From positions 1 through 8,032 of the forward strand of contig JANTFK010000133.1 in NCBI GenBank assembly GCA_024763595.1: a stretch of 8,032 bases of DNA, given 5' to 3'. Position numbers and translations under genes: made by a program. This document shows, in pieces, positions 1 through 6,089 of the stretch (within the stretch, counting starts at the first letter, position 1; every line of letters starts with the position of its first letter). The stretch comes from Bacteroidales bacterium. Its GTDB lineage: Bacteria; Bacteroidota; Bacteroidia; Bacteroidales; GCA-2748055. The notes below the pieces were generated by a model that was given only the letters and a program-made list of their open reading frames with translations, made no database searches and was not told the DNA's origin.

Positions 1-1
1 T

Positions 2-106
2 GAAGGCAGCATCTCCCTTTTTGTAAAAGATACCCGGCAACTGGAAGCCCTGATCCGCAAGCTCAAGAAAGTGAAAGGTGTAATAAGTGTCAAACGACTG
101 GATTGA
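2..106 (+). CDS. RelA/SpoT-family (p)ppGpp synthetase/hydrolase, C-terminal end (partial)
   Basis: Only the last 34 codons are in the window, read in frame from base 2 to a TGA at 104-106. The peptide begins EGSISLFVKDTRQLEALIRK and ends in KGVISVKRLD. This is the beta-alpha-beta pattern of an ACT domain (strand, D-T-R-x-L turn, amphipathic helix with K/R, then a strand ending in a basic residue before the stop). The same layout closes bifunctional RelA/SpoT (Rsh) alarmone enzymes, where the ACT domain senses ribosome or amino-acid status and regulates ppGpp synthesis versus hydrolysis. The catalytic domains lie outside the window, so another ACT-ended protein cannot be excluded. The gene converges on the dnaE-like gene with only 10 bases between stop codons and no terminator hairpin in that gap. 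Confidence 0.68.
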   Translation, partial: EGSISLFVKDTRQLEALIRKLKKVKGVISVKRLD

Positions 107-117
107 GCACTGAGCAC
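104..117. repeat. 7-bp tandem direct repeat at convergent gene junction
   Basis: TGAGCAC occurs twice back to back (104-110 and 111-117). The first copy contains the stop codon of the RelA/SpoT-type gene, and the second ends in the first base of the reverse stop codon of the dnaE-like gene. It fills the whole 10-base gap between the two convergent genes. It is visible directly, but may be chance or a small slippage duplication. Confidence 0.4.
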
Positions 118-3083
118 TAATACCTTGGATCGGGTTTGAAAGGAAGCCTGGCCATTTTTTCCACGGTCATCCCGGGAAATCCGAACTCCTCTGTAATGGA
201 TCCGTAAACCAGGTATATACCGGGACCCTTATATGGATAGCGTTTCAGGGAGTCCGGAAAGTTTACCACATCAAAGAATTCACCTTCTGCATCCAGAAAG
301 GTGCCGAAATTCATCCATTGCCGGTGCCTGGTACGGACATGTTTGACCGTGACCAGGTTACCTGCCATCCGGACCTTTTTCCCCACGTGCTGCAGCATTT
401 GCCGGGCGGGGATCTCGCCCCGGAACGTGGTCCGGAGCAGGTCAAAGGCGGAAACGGTCACAGGAAAACCCAGGAGCTCCAGTTCGTCATAACTGTTCTC
501 AAGGGCACTCTGCTCCAGCCCGGGCAGGGTGAACGTACGCTTTCTAACCGGAAAAAGCTCCTTCACAGGATCCCGCTTTTTCTTTCTGCCCTGTACCATA
601 TGGGCATCCCAGAGAAGGACCTTCTTTTGTTTGCCCGTAAAACGGAACGCATTGATCCTGATCAGGATGGTTACCTGCTCAAGCCCGACGGGTACGCGCT
701 GAAGAAAATCGTCCAGGCTTTTATAGGCGCCATGAAGTGCCCGTTCGCCGATGATCATTTCCGCCACCTGCTGCTCCAGGCTCCGGATATGAATAAAGCC
801 GATGAAGATATCTTTCCCTGTAATGGATGTCCTGTATGCACTGCGGTTTACACAGGGCAGATGAATCGTGGCTCCCCATCGCCGGGCCTCATTGAAATAG
901 ACCCATGTATGATAATAACCTCCGAAATTATTGATGACCGCGGTCATAAACTCAAGGGGATAATGGACCTTCAGATAGAGCGACTGAAAACTTTCCACGG
1001 CAAAAGAGGCAGAGTGGGCCTTGGAAAATGAATAGCCGGCAAAGGAGCTGATCTGGCGCCATACTTCCCGTGTTAACGATTCAGGATAGCCCCGCTCCCG
1101 GCAGTTGTCAAAGAAACGTTGTTCGATCCTCTCAAACTCCCTGCCCGAGCGAAATTTACCACTCATGGCGCGGCGCAGCACATCTGCATCGGCCAGGTCC
1201 AGACCCGCAAAATGATGACAGACCCTGATCACATCCTCCTGGTATACCATGATCCCGAAGGTCTCCTTCAACTGCTCTTCCATAATGGGGTGGAGATAAT
1301 CAAAATCATCCGGATGATGAAACCGGTGAATATAGGCGCGCATCATCCCCGATTGTGCCACACCGGGACGGATAATGGAGCTGGCGGCCACCAGGGTACG
1401 GTAACTGTTGCACTGCAGCTTGGTAAGCAAACCACGCATGGCCGGACTCTCAATGTAGAAGCAGCCGTTGGTCTCTCCCCGTTGCAGCTGATCAAGCACT
1501 CCGGGATCATTTTTGAATCTCTCCACCCGGTGTACATCCACTTCTGTTCCCCTGTTTTTACGGATAATCTCCGCACACTCTTTGATGTGGCCAATACCGC
1601 GCTGACTCAGGATGTCCAGCTTCTCGAAACCCAGCGTCTCGGCCGTGTACATATCCCACTGGGTGGTAGGGAATCCCTTGGGAGGCATATCCAGGGCCGT
1701 AAATGCGGTAAGAGGTTCTTCAGAGATGAGGACCCCCCCGGCATGGATACTTCTCAGGTTGGGAAAATCCATCAACAGGCTTCCCACTTCATAAATGCGC
1801 TGCGTGATCCGGTTTTCATTCATCCTGTTGCCGGGCTCCTTCACCAGCAGGTCGATCTCCTCCCTGGGAAGGCCGTACACCTTGCCCAGTTCCCTGAAAA
1901 TGGAGCGGTCCCGGAAGGTGGAGATAGTACCTATCAGTGCTGTATGCTTCCTGCCGTACCTTTTAAATATATAGTCCAGCACTTCATCACGCTCCTTCCA
2001 TGAAAAGTCGATATCAAAGTCGGGAGGCGAGCTTCTTTTGGGATTGATAAAACGTTCAAAATAGAGGTCCAGGTCAATGGGATCCACATCGGTGATTCGC
2101 AGGCAGTATGCCACAATGGAATTGGCTCCGCTTCCCCTGCCCACATGGTAAAAACCACGTGACATGGAATACCTGATCACATCCCAGGTGATCAGAAAGT
2201 AGGAGGAAAACCCCAGGTGGTCGATGATCTCCAGCTCATGGCCGATCCGTTTCATAGCCTCCCTGTTACCCCGGCCATACCTGTATTCCATGCCTTCCAT
2301 GGCAAGTTTCTGCAGGAGGATCCTGTCGTCCCGGCGCGAACCGGTAAAACTTTTCTTGTTCTTTACCGTGGTAAAATCAAAATCGATCCGGCAGTCATGC
2401 AGGAGCTTTTCCGTATTTCTCCGGATCCATGCATGTTCATCGTAGGCACAGGAAAGCAGGTCAGGGGGAAGCAACACTTCACTCTCCTGTGCCATTTGCC
2501 CGGGTTTTAACTGACTCAGCAGTATATTATGGTCAATGGCCCTCAGGTGCCTGTGCAACAGATGATCCTCCCGGTGAAGAAATGTTACGGGATGACGGAC
2601 CACCAGCCTTGTCCGTTTACGGTTCCAGGGGGAGGTCACGATCCGGTTCACCTCACCCGGCCGAACCCCGATCACTTCGTAATCACGCATACTCCGTGCA
2701 CCCTGCTTTTTCCCCTGCACCTGCCACGGATGATCTGTGAAATCATACATGAACCATACATCCTCCAGTGGTGGTGCCCGGTCGGGCAACGGAACTCCCG
2801 ATTCATTATGGTAGGAAAGAAATTCGTTCAATTCCCTGAATCCGTCCGGATTCCGGGCTATGCCCGTATAAAGGAACCGGTCGCCCCTGCGGAATTCGAT
2901 CCCCGCCACCGGGCGGATACCATGCTCATGGCAGGCCTTGACAAAATCGATCATGCCTGTGGAGTTATTGATATCGGTCAGGACCAGCACTGCAATACCC
3001 ATACCAGCTGCTTTCTCCACCAGGGTCTCCACAGCCATGGTCCCGTAACGCAGACTGTAATATGAATGACAGTTTAAATACAT
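117..3083 (-). CDS. dnaE: DnaE-type DNA polymerase III alpha subunit, short accessory (error-prone) form
   Basis: Encodes a 988-residue C-family DNA polymerase that extends DNA from a template, probably as the extender in translesion synthesis. Domains in order: PHP (about 1-240), palm with GRGSGA (315-320) and PDFDIDF (354-360, catalytic D357 and D359), third catalytic Asp in EKLDIL (D490), fingers with YQEDVIRV (614-621) and LRRAMSGK (636-643), FAGYSFSKAHSASFA (681-695), a helix-hairpin-helix region (about 800-826) and an OB fold (about 901-965). It is clearly shorter than typical replicative DnaE1 (about 1,160 or more residues) and ends just after the OB fold, so the tau-binding tail is missing. 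The PHP metal site looks lost: NCHS (4-7) stands where active PHP domains have HxHS, DIN (37-39) where DHG is expected, and RHPVTF (163-168) at the DVHY-like site. I see no canonical QxxLF clamp motif, only KELF (841-844). The gene follows the dinB-like gene after 43 bases on the same strand, with a good ribosome site supporting this ATG. It resembles DnaE2/ImuC-type partners, but DnaE2 identity itself is inferred from context. Confidence 0.93.
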   Translation of the reverse strand: MYLNCHSYYSLRYGTMAVETLVEKAAGMGIAVLVLTDINNSTGMIDFVKACHEHGIRPVAGIEFRRGDRFLYTGIARNPDGFRELNEFLSYHNESGVPLPDRAPPLEDVWFMYDFTDHPWQVQGKKQGARSMRDYEVIGVRPGEVNRIVTSPWNRKRTRLVVRHPVTFLHREDHLLHRHLRAIDHNILLSQLKPGQMAQESEVLLPPDLLSCAYDEHAWIRRNTEKLLHDCRIDFDFTTVKNKKSFTGSRRDDRILLQKLAMEGMEYRYGRGNREAMKRIGHELEIIDHLGFSSYFLITWDVIRYSMSRGFYHVGRGSGANSIVAYCLRITDVDPIDLDLYFERFINPKRSSPPDFDIDFSWKERDEVLDYIFKRYGRKHTALIGTISTFRDRSIFRELGKVYGLPREEIDLLVKEPGNRMNENRITQRIYEVGSLLMDFPNLRSIHAGGVLISEEPLTAFTALDMPPKGFPTTQWDMYTAETLGFEKLDILSQRGIGHIKECAEIIRKNRGTEVDVHRVERFKNDPGVLDQLQRGETNGCFYIESPAMRGLLTKLQCNSYRTLVAASSIIRPGVAQSGMMRAYIHRFHHPDDFDYLHPIMEEQLKETFGIMVYQEDVIRVCHHFAGLDLADADVLRRAMSGKFRSGREFERIEQRFFDNCRERGYPESLTREVWRQISSFAGYSFSKAHSASFAVESFQSLYLKVHYPLEFMTAVINNFGGYYHTWVYFNEARRWGATIHLPCVNRSAYRTSITGKDIFIGFIHIRSLEQQVAEMIIGERALHGAYKSLDDFLQRVPVGLEQVTILIRINAFRFTGKQKKVLLWDAHMVQGRKKKRDPVKELFPVRKRTFTLPGLEQSALENSYDELELLGFPVTVSAFDLLRTTFRGEIPARQMLQHVGKKVRMAGNLVTVKHVRTRHRQWMNFGTFLDAEGEFFDVVNFPDSLKRYPYKGPGIYLVYGSITEEFGFPGMTVEKMARLPFKPDPRY

Positions 3084-3088
3084 ACGCG

Positions 3089-3098
3089 CTCCGCCTCC
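3089..3098 (-). promoter_or_regulatory. Ribosome binding site of the dnaE-like gene
   Basis: On the minus strand GGAGGCGGAG lies upstream of the ATG at 3083. GGAGG ends 10 bases and the second GGAG ends 5 bases before the start. It is the strongest Shine-Dalgarno-like element in the window. It supports independent translation of the second gene of the operon rather than coupling to the dinB-like stop 43 bases upstream. Confidence 0.6.
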
Positions 3099-3126
3099 AT
3101 GATTTGCCCAGAACCCTGCTCCATGT

Positions 3127-4395
3127 TCATCTGTACCAATACCTCCACCGCCGGCTTTTCAGGTTATCGATCTGCTGGCGCCTCTCCGGGGCAGGATGTG
3201 CCTGCTGCTCCTGTGAATGCGCCGTACGCTCCTCCAGGTCATGCAGCTGAATGCCGCTAGCCCTTTTGATGGCATCGGGGCCATACCGTTTGCGCAGCAT
3301 GTCCACTGCCAGGTAGAGGTGCACCATCTCTGAAGTGTCCTCAAACAGGTTCAGCTGTTGCACCCCGCGGATCAGTCCCGAGAACCGGACCCCTACCAGC
3401 CGGATCAGCATGCGACGCTGGTAAAGGCGGTCAAACAATTCCCTGGCAACGGGTATCAGGAGATGGTCAAAAGAGGTATAGGGAATCCGTCTCTGCAGTG
3501 TATGTGTGTCAAAATTGGAATAGCGGATCCTGACCGTTACACAGGAGGTAAGCTTCTCCTCCCTGCGCAGCTGGAAAGCCAGCTTTTCCACCATAGCGGT
3601 GAACAGATCGTGCAGTCCCGCCACATCCATGGTATCCCGCTGAAACGTCCTTTCACTGCCAATGGATTTTCTCTCGGAATATTGCCGCACGGGAGCCGGG
3701 TCTATACCATGGGCCTTTTTCCAGATCGCCAGGCCGTTTTTCCCCAGCAGACTTTCCATCATCTCCATGGGGATCTGCCCCAGTGTCCCGATGGTGGCAA
3801 TCCCCATGGAACGTAACAGATGAAACGTTCTGTTCCCGATCATGGGGATCTTCCGGATTGAAAGGGGGGAGAGAAACCCCTGCACCTGCCGGTCAGGGAC
3901 CAGGATCTCACCGTTGGGTTTGGCCTCCCCGGTGGCGATCTTTGAAACCGTTTTATTCACCGAGAGCCCGTAAGAGATGGGCAACCCGCTCTCTTTCATA
4001 ATACGCTGCCGCAACTCGTGGCTCCACTGCATGCATCCGAAAAAACGGTCCATACCGGTAATATCCAGGTAATGTTCATCGATGGACGCCTTTTCATATA
4101 CAGGAGCCTGTTCAGCGATGATGTCGGTAACCATCCGGGAATAGCGGCTGTAAGCATCCATATCTCCACGGATCACAATGGCTTCACTGCACAGCGCACG
4201 CGCCATTTTCATGGGCATGGCCGAATGCACTCCGAAGCGCCGGGCTTCGTAACTGCAGCTTGAAACCACACCCCGGTCCGACATGCCCCCTATAATCACA
4301 GGTTTCCCCATGAGCTTGCTGTTCATCAGCCGCTCCACGGATACAAAAAAGGTATCCAGGTCCATATGTACGATACTTCGGGTCATTTGCACCAT
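3127..4395 (-). CDS. dinB: Y-family translesion DNA polymerase (DNA polymerase IV / DinB-like)
   Basis: A Y-family polymerase that copies past DNA lesions in the cytoplasm. Numbering is from the GTG at 4401 (424 residues); the ATG at 4395 is preferred (422 residues) because AGGT lies 6 bases upstream. The catalytic carboxylates are present: MDLD (13-16, D14), and SIDE (106-109, D108 and E109). The steric gate is FF (18-19), followed by VSVE. The nucleotide-binding YEARRFGV (51-58), the thumb with helix-hairpin-helix (KIPMIGNRTFHLLRSMGI, 184-201), and the little finger (about 245-345) follow. QLNLF (349-353) is a textbook beta-clamp binding pentapeptide. Unlike E. coli DinB, about 70 residues follow the clamp motif: a conserved-looking DMLRKRYGPDAIKRAS stretch as in UmuC-type proteins, then a Gln/Arg-rich, probably disordered tail. 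All catalytic residues are intact, which argues against a catalytically dead ImuB. It is the first gene of an operon with the dnaE-like polymerase and is divergent from an S24 regulator, so damage-induced expression is likely. Confidence 0.94.
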   Translation of the reverse strand: MVQMTRSIVHMDLDTFFVSVERLMNSKLMGKPVIIGGMSDRGVVSSCSYEARRFGVHSAMPMKMARALCSEAIVIRGDMDAYSRYSRMVTDIIAEQAPVYEKASIDEHYLDITGMDRFFGCMQWSHELRQRIMKESGLPISYGLSVNKTVSKIATGEAKPNGEILVPDRQVQGFLSPLSIRKIPMIGNRTFHLLRSMGIATIGTLGQIPMEMMESLLGKNGLAIWKKAHGIDPAPVRQYSERKSIGSERTFQRDTMDVAGLHDLFTAMVEKLAFQLRREEKLTSCVTVRIRYSNFDTHTLQRRIPYTSFDHLLIPVARELFDRLYQRRMLIRLVGVRFSGLIRGVQQLNLFEDTSEMVHLYLAVDMLRKRYGPDAIKRASGIQLHDLEERTAHSQEQQAHPAPERRQQIDNLKSRRWRYWYR

Positions 4396-4440
4396 GCTCA
4401 CACCTGATTTATTTTGTTTTTCGTTTTTTTTGATTACATT

Positions 4441-4457
4441 TGATTAGAATATGATCA
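4441..4457. promoter_or_regulatory. Candidate operator 1 for the S24 regulator
   Basis: TGATTAGAATATGATCA is an imperfect dyad of form TGATTA-N5-TGATCA with one arm mismatch. It overlaps a perfect 14-bp palindrome, AATATGATCATATT (4448-4461). A second copy follows at 23 bp spacing. Its position between divergent genes, one of which encodes a DNA-binding protein, is typical of autoregulatory operators. Binding is inferred, not shown. Confidence 0.5.
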
Positions 4458-4463
4458 TATTAT

Positions 4464-4480
4464 TGATTACAATATAATCA
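4464..4480. promoter_or_regulatory. Candidate operator 2 for the S24 regulator
   Basis: TGATTACAATATAATCA is a dyad with perfect 6-bp arms (TGATTA and TAATCA) and a 5-bp centre. The wider 22-bp blocks 4440-4461 and 4463-4484 match at 19 of 22 positions, so operator 1 and this site are true repeats, centred 23 bp apart (about two helical turns). A TATAAT at 4473-4478 lies inside it, so an occupied site could block a promoter. The role is inferred from symmetry, repetition and context. Confidence 0.52.
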
Positions 4481-4515
4481 TATCTCTTTTTTTATGCAAT
4501 AAAAAGTGTGTAAAG

Positions 4516-5331
4516 ATGTATTTCGATACGAATATTAAGTTCCTGAGAAAACGCAAAAAGCGTACACAGGATGAAGTGGCAGGACAACTTCAGATGAAAC
4601 GCTCAACCCTGAGCGGTTATGAAAACAGTGTGGCACAACCCGGACTGGAAATACTCCTGCAGTTCTCAGATTATTATAAAATAGCGGTGGATACCCTGTT
4701 GAAGGTTGATCTTTCCGGGTTAAGCGAGACACAACTGCGGCAGCTTGAACAGGGAGAAGATATTTTCATACGGGGAGGAAACCTGCGCGTACTGGCAACC
4801 ACTGTTAATACAGATAACAGGGAGAACATTGAACTGGTACCTGTCAAGGCCCAGGCAGGGTATACCAACGGCTTTTCAGACCCGGAGTATATCAACGAAC
4901 TGCAGGCTTTCCGGCTTCCGTTCCTGTCGGAAGAGAAGAAGTACAGGACATTCCAGTTGCGGGGAGATTCCATGCTTCCCATCCCTGCCAGAGCATGGGT
5001 TACAGGTGAATATATTGCGGACTGGAAAACATTGAAAACCGGTGAGGCCTGTGTGGTGCTGACCATGGAGGAGGGTGTGGTTTTCAAGATCATTGAAAAC
5101 CGGCTGGAACAGGAGGGTGTTCTCCTGCTCTATTCCTTAAATCCCCTTTATGAACCCTATGAAATACATGTGAACGATATCAGGGAGATCTGGAGGTTTG
5201 TCCATTTTATCAGCCATGAGATACCTGATCCCGTTATACCGGAGAATCAGCTGGTGCGTACTGTAGCCGGTCTGAAACAGGAGATGGAGCGGTTAAAAAT
5301 GAGGTTACCCGGAAACGGGAAGGAAAGCTAG
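4516..5331 (+). CDS. XRE-family HTH / S24 (LexA-UmuD type) self-cleaving transcriptional regulator
   Basis: 271-residue cytoplasmic regulator, probably the repressor of this locus. Residues about 5-63 form an XRE helix-turn-helix (TQDEVAGQLQMKRSTLSGYE, 17-36, ending in a short dimer-like helix). Residues about 105-232 form an S24 peptidase fold: candidate cleavage site A114-G115 in KAQAGYTNGF, nucleophile S152 in LRGDSMLP, and general base K191 in GVVFKIIE. The spacings (38 from Ala to Ser and 39 from Ser to Lys) are close to those of LexA (35 and 37). The C-terminal tail (about 243-265) is a predicted coiled or amphipathic helix. In LexA, UmuD and the HTH-S24 regulator HdiR, RecA-ssDNA filaments stimulate such self-cleavage and so derepress SOS genes; that this protein does the same is inference. 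It differs from classical LexA in having an XRE rather than a winged-helix DNA-binding domain. It is divergent from the two polymerase genes across paired dyads. A Peptidase S24 phage-type repressor is an alternative, but no phage genes are nearby. Confidence 0.88.
   Translation: MYFDTNIKFLRKRKKRTQDEVAGQLQMKRSTLSGYENSVAQPGLEILLQFSDYYKIAVDTLLKVDLSGLSETQLRQLEQGEDIFIRGGNLRVLATTVNTDNRENIELVPVKAQAGYTNGFSDPEYINELQAFRLPFLSEEKKYRTFQLRGDSMLPIPARAWVTGEYIADWKTLKTGEACVVLTMEEGVVFKIIENRLEQEGVLLLYSLNPLYEPYEIHVNDIREIWRFVHFISHEIPDPVIPENQLVRTVAGLKQEMERLKMRLPGNGKES
5328..5331. other. Shared CTAG: overlapping stop codons of convergent genes
   Basis: The palindromic CTAG provides TAG to the plus-strand regulator gene (5329-5331) and TAG to the minus-strand Lon-domain gene (5328-5330). 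The genes therefore overlap by four bases tail to tail and leave no room for a separate terminator between them. Any terminator for either must lie inside the other gene. Confidence 0.9.
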
Positions 5332-5930
5332 TTCAGTGCAAAATCATTTCCCAGTCTGGACTCCTGTGTCCGGATCATTTCCATATACCGGAGCTGACTG
5401 GCCAGGTAATTCTCCTTCAGGGTTGTATTCTCCATGCATATGAACTGATATTTGTCACGGGACGATAAATTCAATGCTTTTATCAGTTCCTGATGGGTAA
5501 TATCCGAATAACTGCAACAATTCAGAAATGTATCATCGAACTGATCTATGTATCTTTTTATCAAGATTTTAAGATCCTTATTCACCACCGGGTCGGAGGA
5601 GGGTAAACGCCGGACGGAACCGCCTGCATATAGTTTATCCTCCATTTGATTGATATAACTCATCACCCGGACCACTGCCACCGACTCTACAATAATGACC
5701 ATCCTTCCCCCGGCATTCTCGGCGACTACCTCTTTCAACCTGACCTCAGATCCGAATTCCCGGACATCCTGCTCTGCCACATAGGGTATAACAAATGTTG
5801 CATCGCTGGCACGTATATCAGCAATGAGTTGCTTATAACGCGGTTCAAATATCTGAAGCGGAATGTCCTCTCCTGGAAAAAGAAAGAGACTTAGCGGGAA
5901 AAAGGGGAATATGTCAGATTGTTTGTCCAT
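5328..5930 (-). CDS. Stand-alone Lon N-terminal (substrate-binding, PUA-like) domain protein
   Basis: 200 residues. The start carries the hallmark of the Lon protease N-domain: FFPLSLFLFPGEDIPLQIFE followed by PRY (10-32). Beta-rich segments about 44-108 complete the PUA-like half, and residues about 115-195 are predicted helical, as in the helical half of Lon N-domains. There is no AAA+ ATPase and no Ser-Lys protease domain, so it cannot degrade proteins itself. In Lon this domain recognises substrates; in free-standing family members the role is not established, and adaptor or substrate-binding functions are guesses. No signal peptide is convincing (charged start, MDKQSD), so it is likely cytoplasmic. 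The ATG at 5930 is chosen because the motif begins ten codons later. It is divergent from the oxidoreductase operon and converges on the S24 regulator gene. There is no evidence that it belongs to the polymerase cassette. Confidence 0.85.
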   Translation of the reverse strand: MDKQSDIFPFFPLSLFLFPGEDIPLQIFEPRYKQLIADIRASDATFVIPYVAEQDVREFGSEVRLKEVVAENAGGRMVIIVESVAVVRVMSYINQMEDKLYAGGSVRRLPSSDPVVNKDLKILIKRYIDQFDDTFLNCCSYSDITHQELIKALNLSSRDKYQFICMENTTLKENYLASQLRYMEMIRTQESRLGNDFALN

Positions 5931-6004
5931 CGCATGCTGCTATTCTCTCTTTGTAACAAATATTATCTTTAAAATGTTTAACTTTTAACTTTTATAGTAG
6001 CTTT

Positions 6005-6025
6005 CCGGCACGATTTGTTTGCCGG
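6005..6025. repeat. Inverted repeat CCGGCA-N9-TGCCGG
   Basis: CCGGCA (6005-6010) and TGCCGG (6020-6025) form a perfect 6-bp dyad around a 9-base centre, G+C-rich in an otherwise AT-rich gap. No T-run follows on either strand, so it is not an intrinsic terminator. It could be an operator or a 5'-leader hairpin of the downstream operon. Confidence 0.4.
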
Positions 6026-6030
6026 GCTGT

Positions 6031-6082
6031 AAACCGTTTATTCTGACTATCATAAAACCGTTTATTCTGACTATCATAAAAC
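6031..6082. repeat. Perfect 24-bp tandem duplication upstream of the oxidoreductase gene
   Basis: Two identical 24-bp units lie head to tail at 6031-6054 and 6055-6078, each starting AAACCGTTTATTCTG, and AAAC of a third copy follows (6079-6082). The array ends 7 bases before the ATG at 6090. Each unit begins with a small dyad, AAAC-C-GTTT. The array is non-coding for either flanking gene and lies where the 5' leader or promoter of the operon is expected. Confidence 0.85.
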
Positions 6083-6089
6083 ATTGATA

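Larger units (their letters stand above)
4402..4515. promoter_or_regulatory. Divergent AT-rich regulatory region between polymerase operon and S24 regulator
   Basis: This gap is about 20% G+C (23 of 114 bases counted) against much higher values in the genes. It must hold the promoters of both transcription units. It contains two tandem dyads (listed separately), an extra TGATTA half-site at 4431-4436 exactly 10 bases before the one at 4441, and a TATAAT at 4473-4478 inside the second dyad. On the minus strand a TTGCAT-N17-TATATT pair reads towards dinB. Neither fits the Bacteroidota consensus (TTTG / TAnnTTTG) well, so I do not assign a transcription start. Confidence 0.65.
5931..6089. promoter_or_regulatory. 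Divergent intergenic region: Lon-domain gene / oxidoreductase operon
   Basis: This 159-base gap must hold promoters for both directions. TAGCTTTC at 5998-6005 is one base off the Bacteroidota -7 element TAnnTTTG, but no well-spaced upstream TTTG accompanies it. The gap also holds a CCGGCA/TGCCGG dyad and a 24-bp tandem duplication, listed separately. I could not assign a transcription start with confidence. Confidence 0.4.

Noticed and set aside
318..2003. Long plus-strand open frames (318-1031, 1119-2003) opposite the dnaE-like gene
   Set aside because: They lie wholly antisense to a gene with clear polymerase motifs, show no recognisable domain, and are the expected mirror frames of a G+C-rich coding sequence.
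2529..3065. 178-codon plus-strand frame opposite the PHP region
   Set aside because: Antisense to conserved coding sequence, Pro/His-rich composition typical of mirror frames, no start context.
117..3083. The dnaE-like gene as the main replicative DnaE1
   Set aside because: It is too short, lacks the C-terminal tau-binding region, has a degenerate PHP domain and sits in an operon with a translesion polymerase.
4396..4401. GTG at 4401 as start of the dinB-like gene
   Set aside because: Possible, but ATG at 4395 has AGGT 6 bases upstream, whereas the GTG directly abuts that element. The difference is two residues.
4448..4461. AATATGATCATATT palindrome as an intrinsic terminator
   Set aside because: Stem is AT-only apart from the central GATC, it has no loop, and it lies between divergent starts where no transcript should end.
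6031..6082. The 24-bp repeats as a CRISPR remnant
   Set aside because: Units are directly adjacent with no spacer, only two copies are present and there are no cas genes; this is a simple tandem duplication.
6084..6089. TTG at 6084 as start of the oxidoreductase
   Set aside because: The ATG at 6090 begins a typical Tat signal; the TTG adds only Met-Ile and lies against the tandem repeat.
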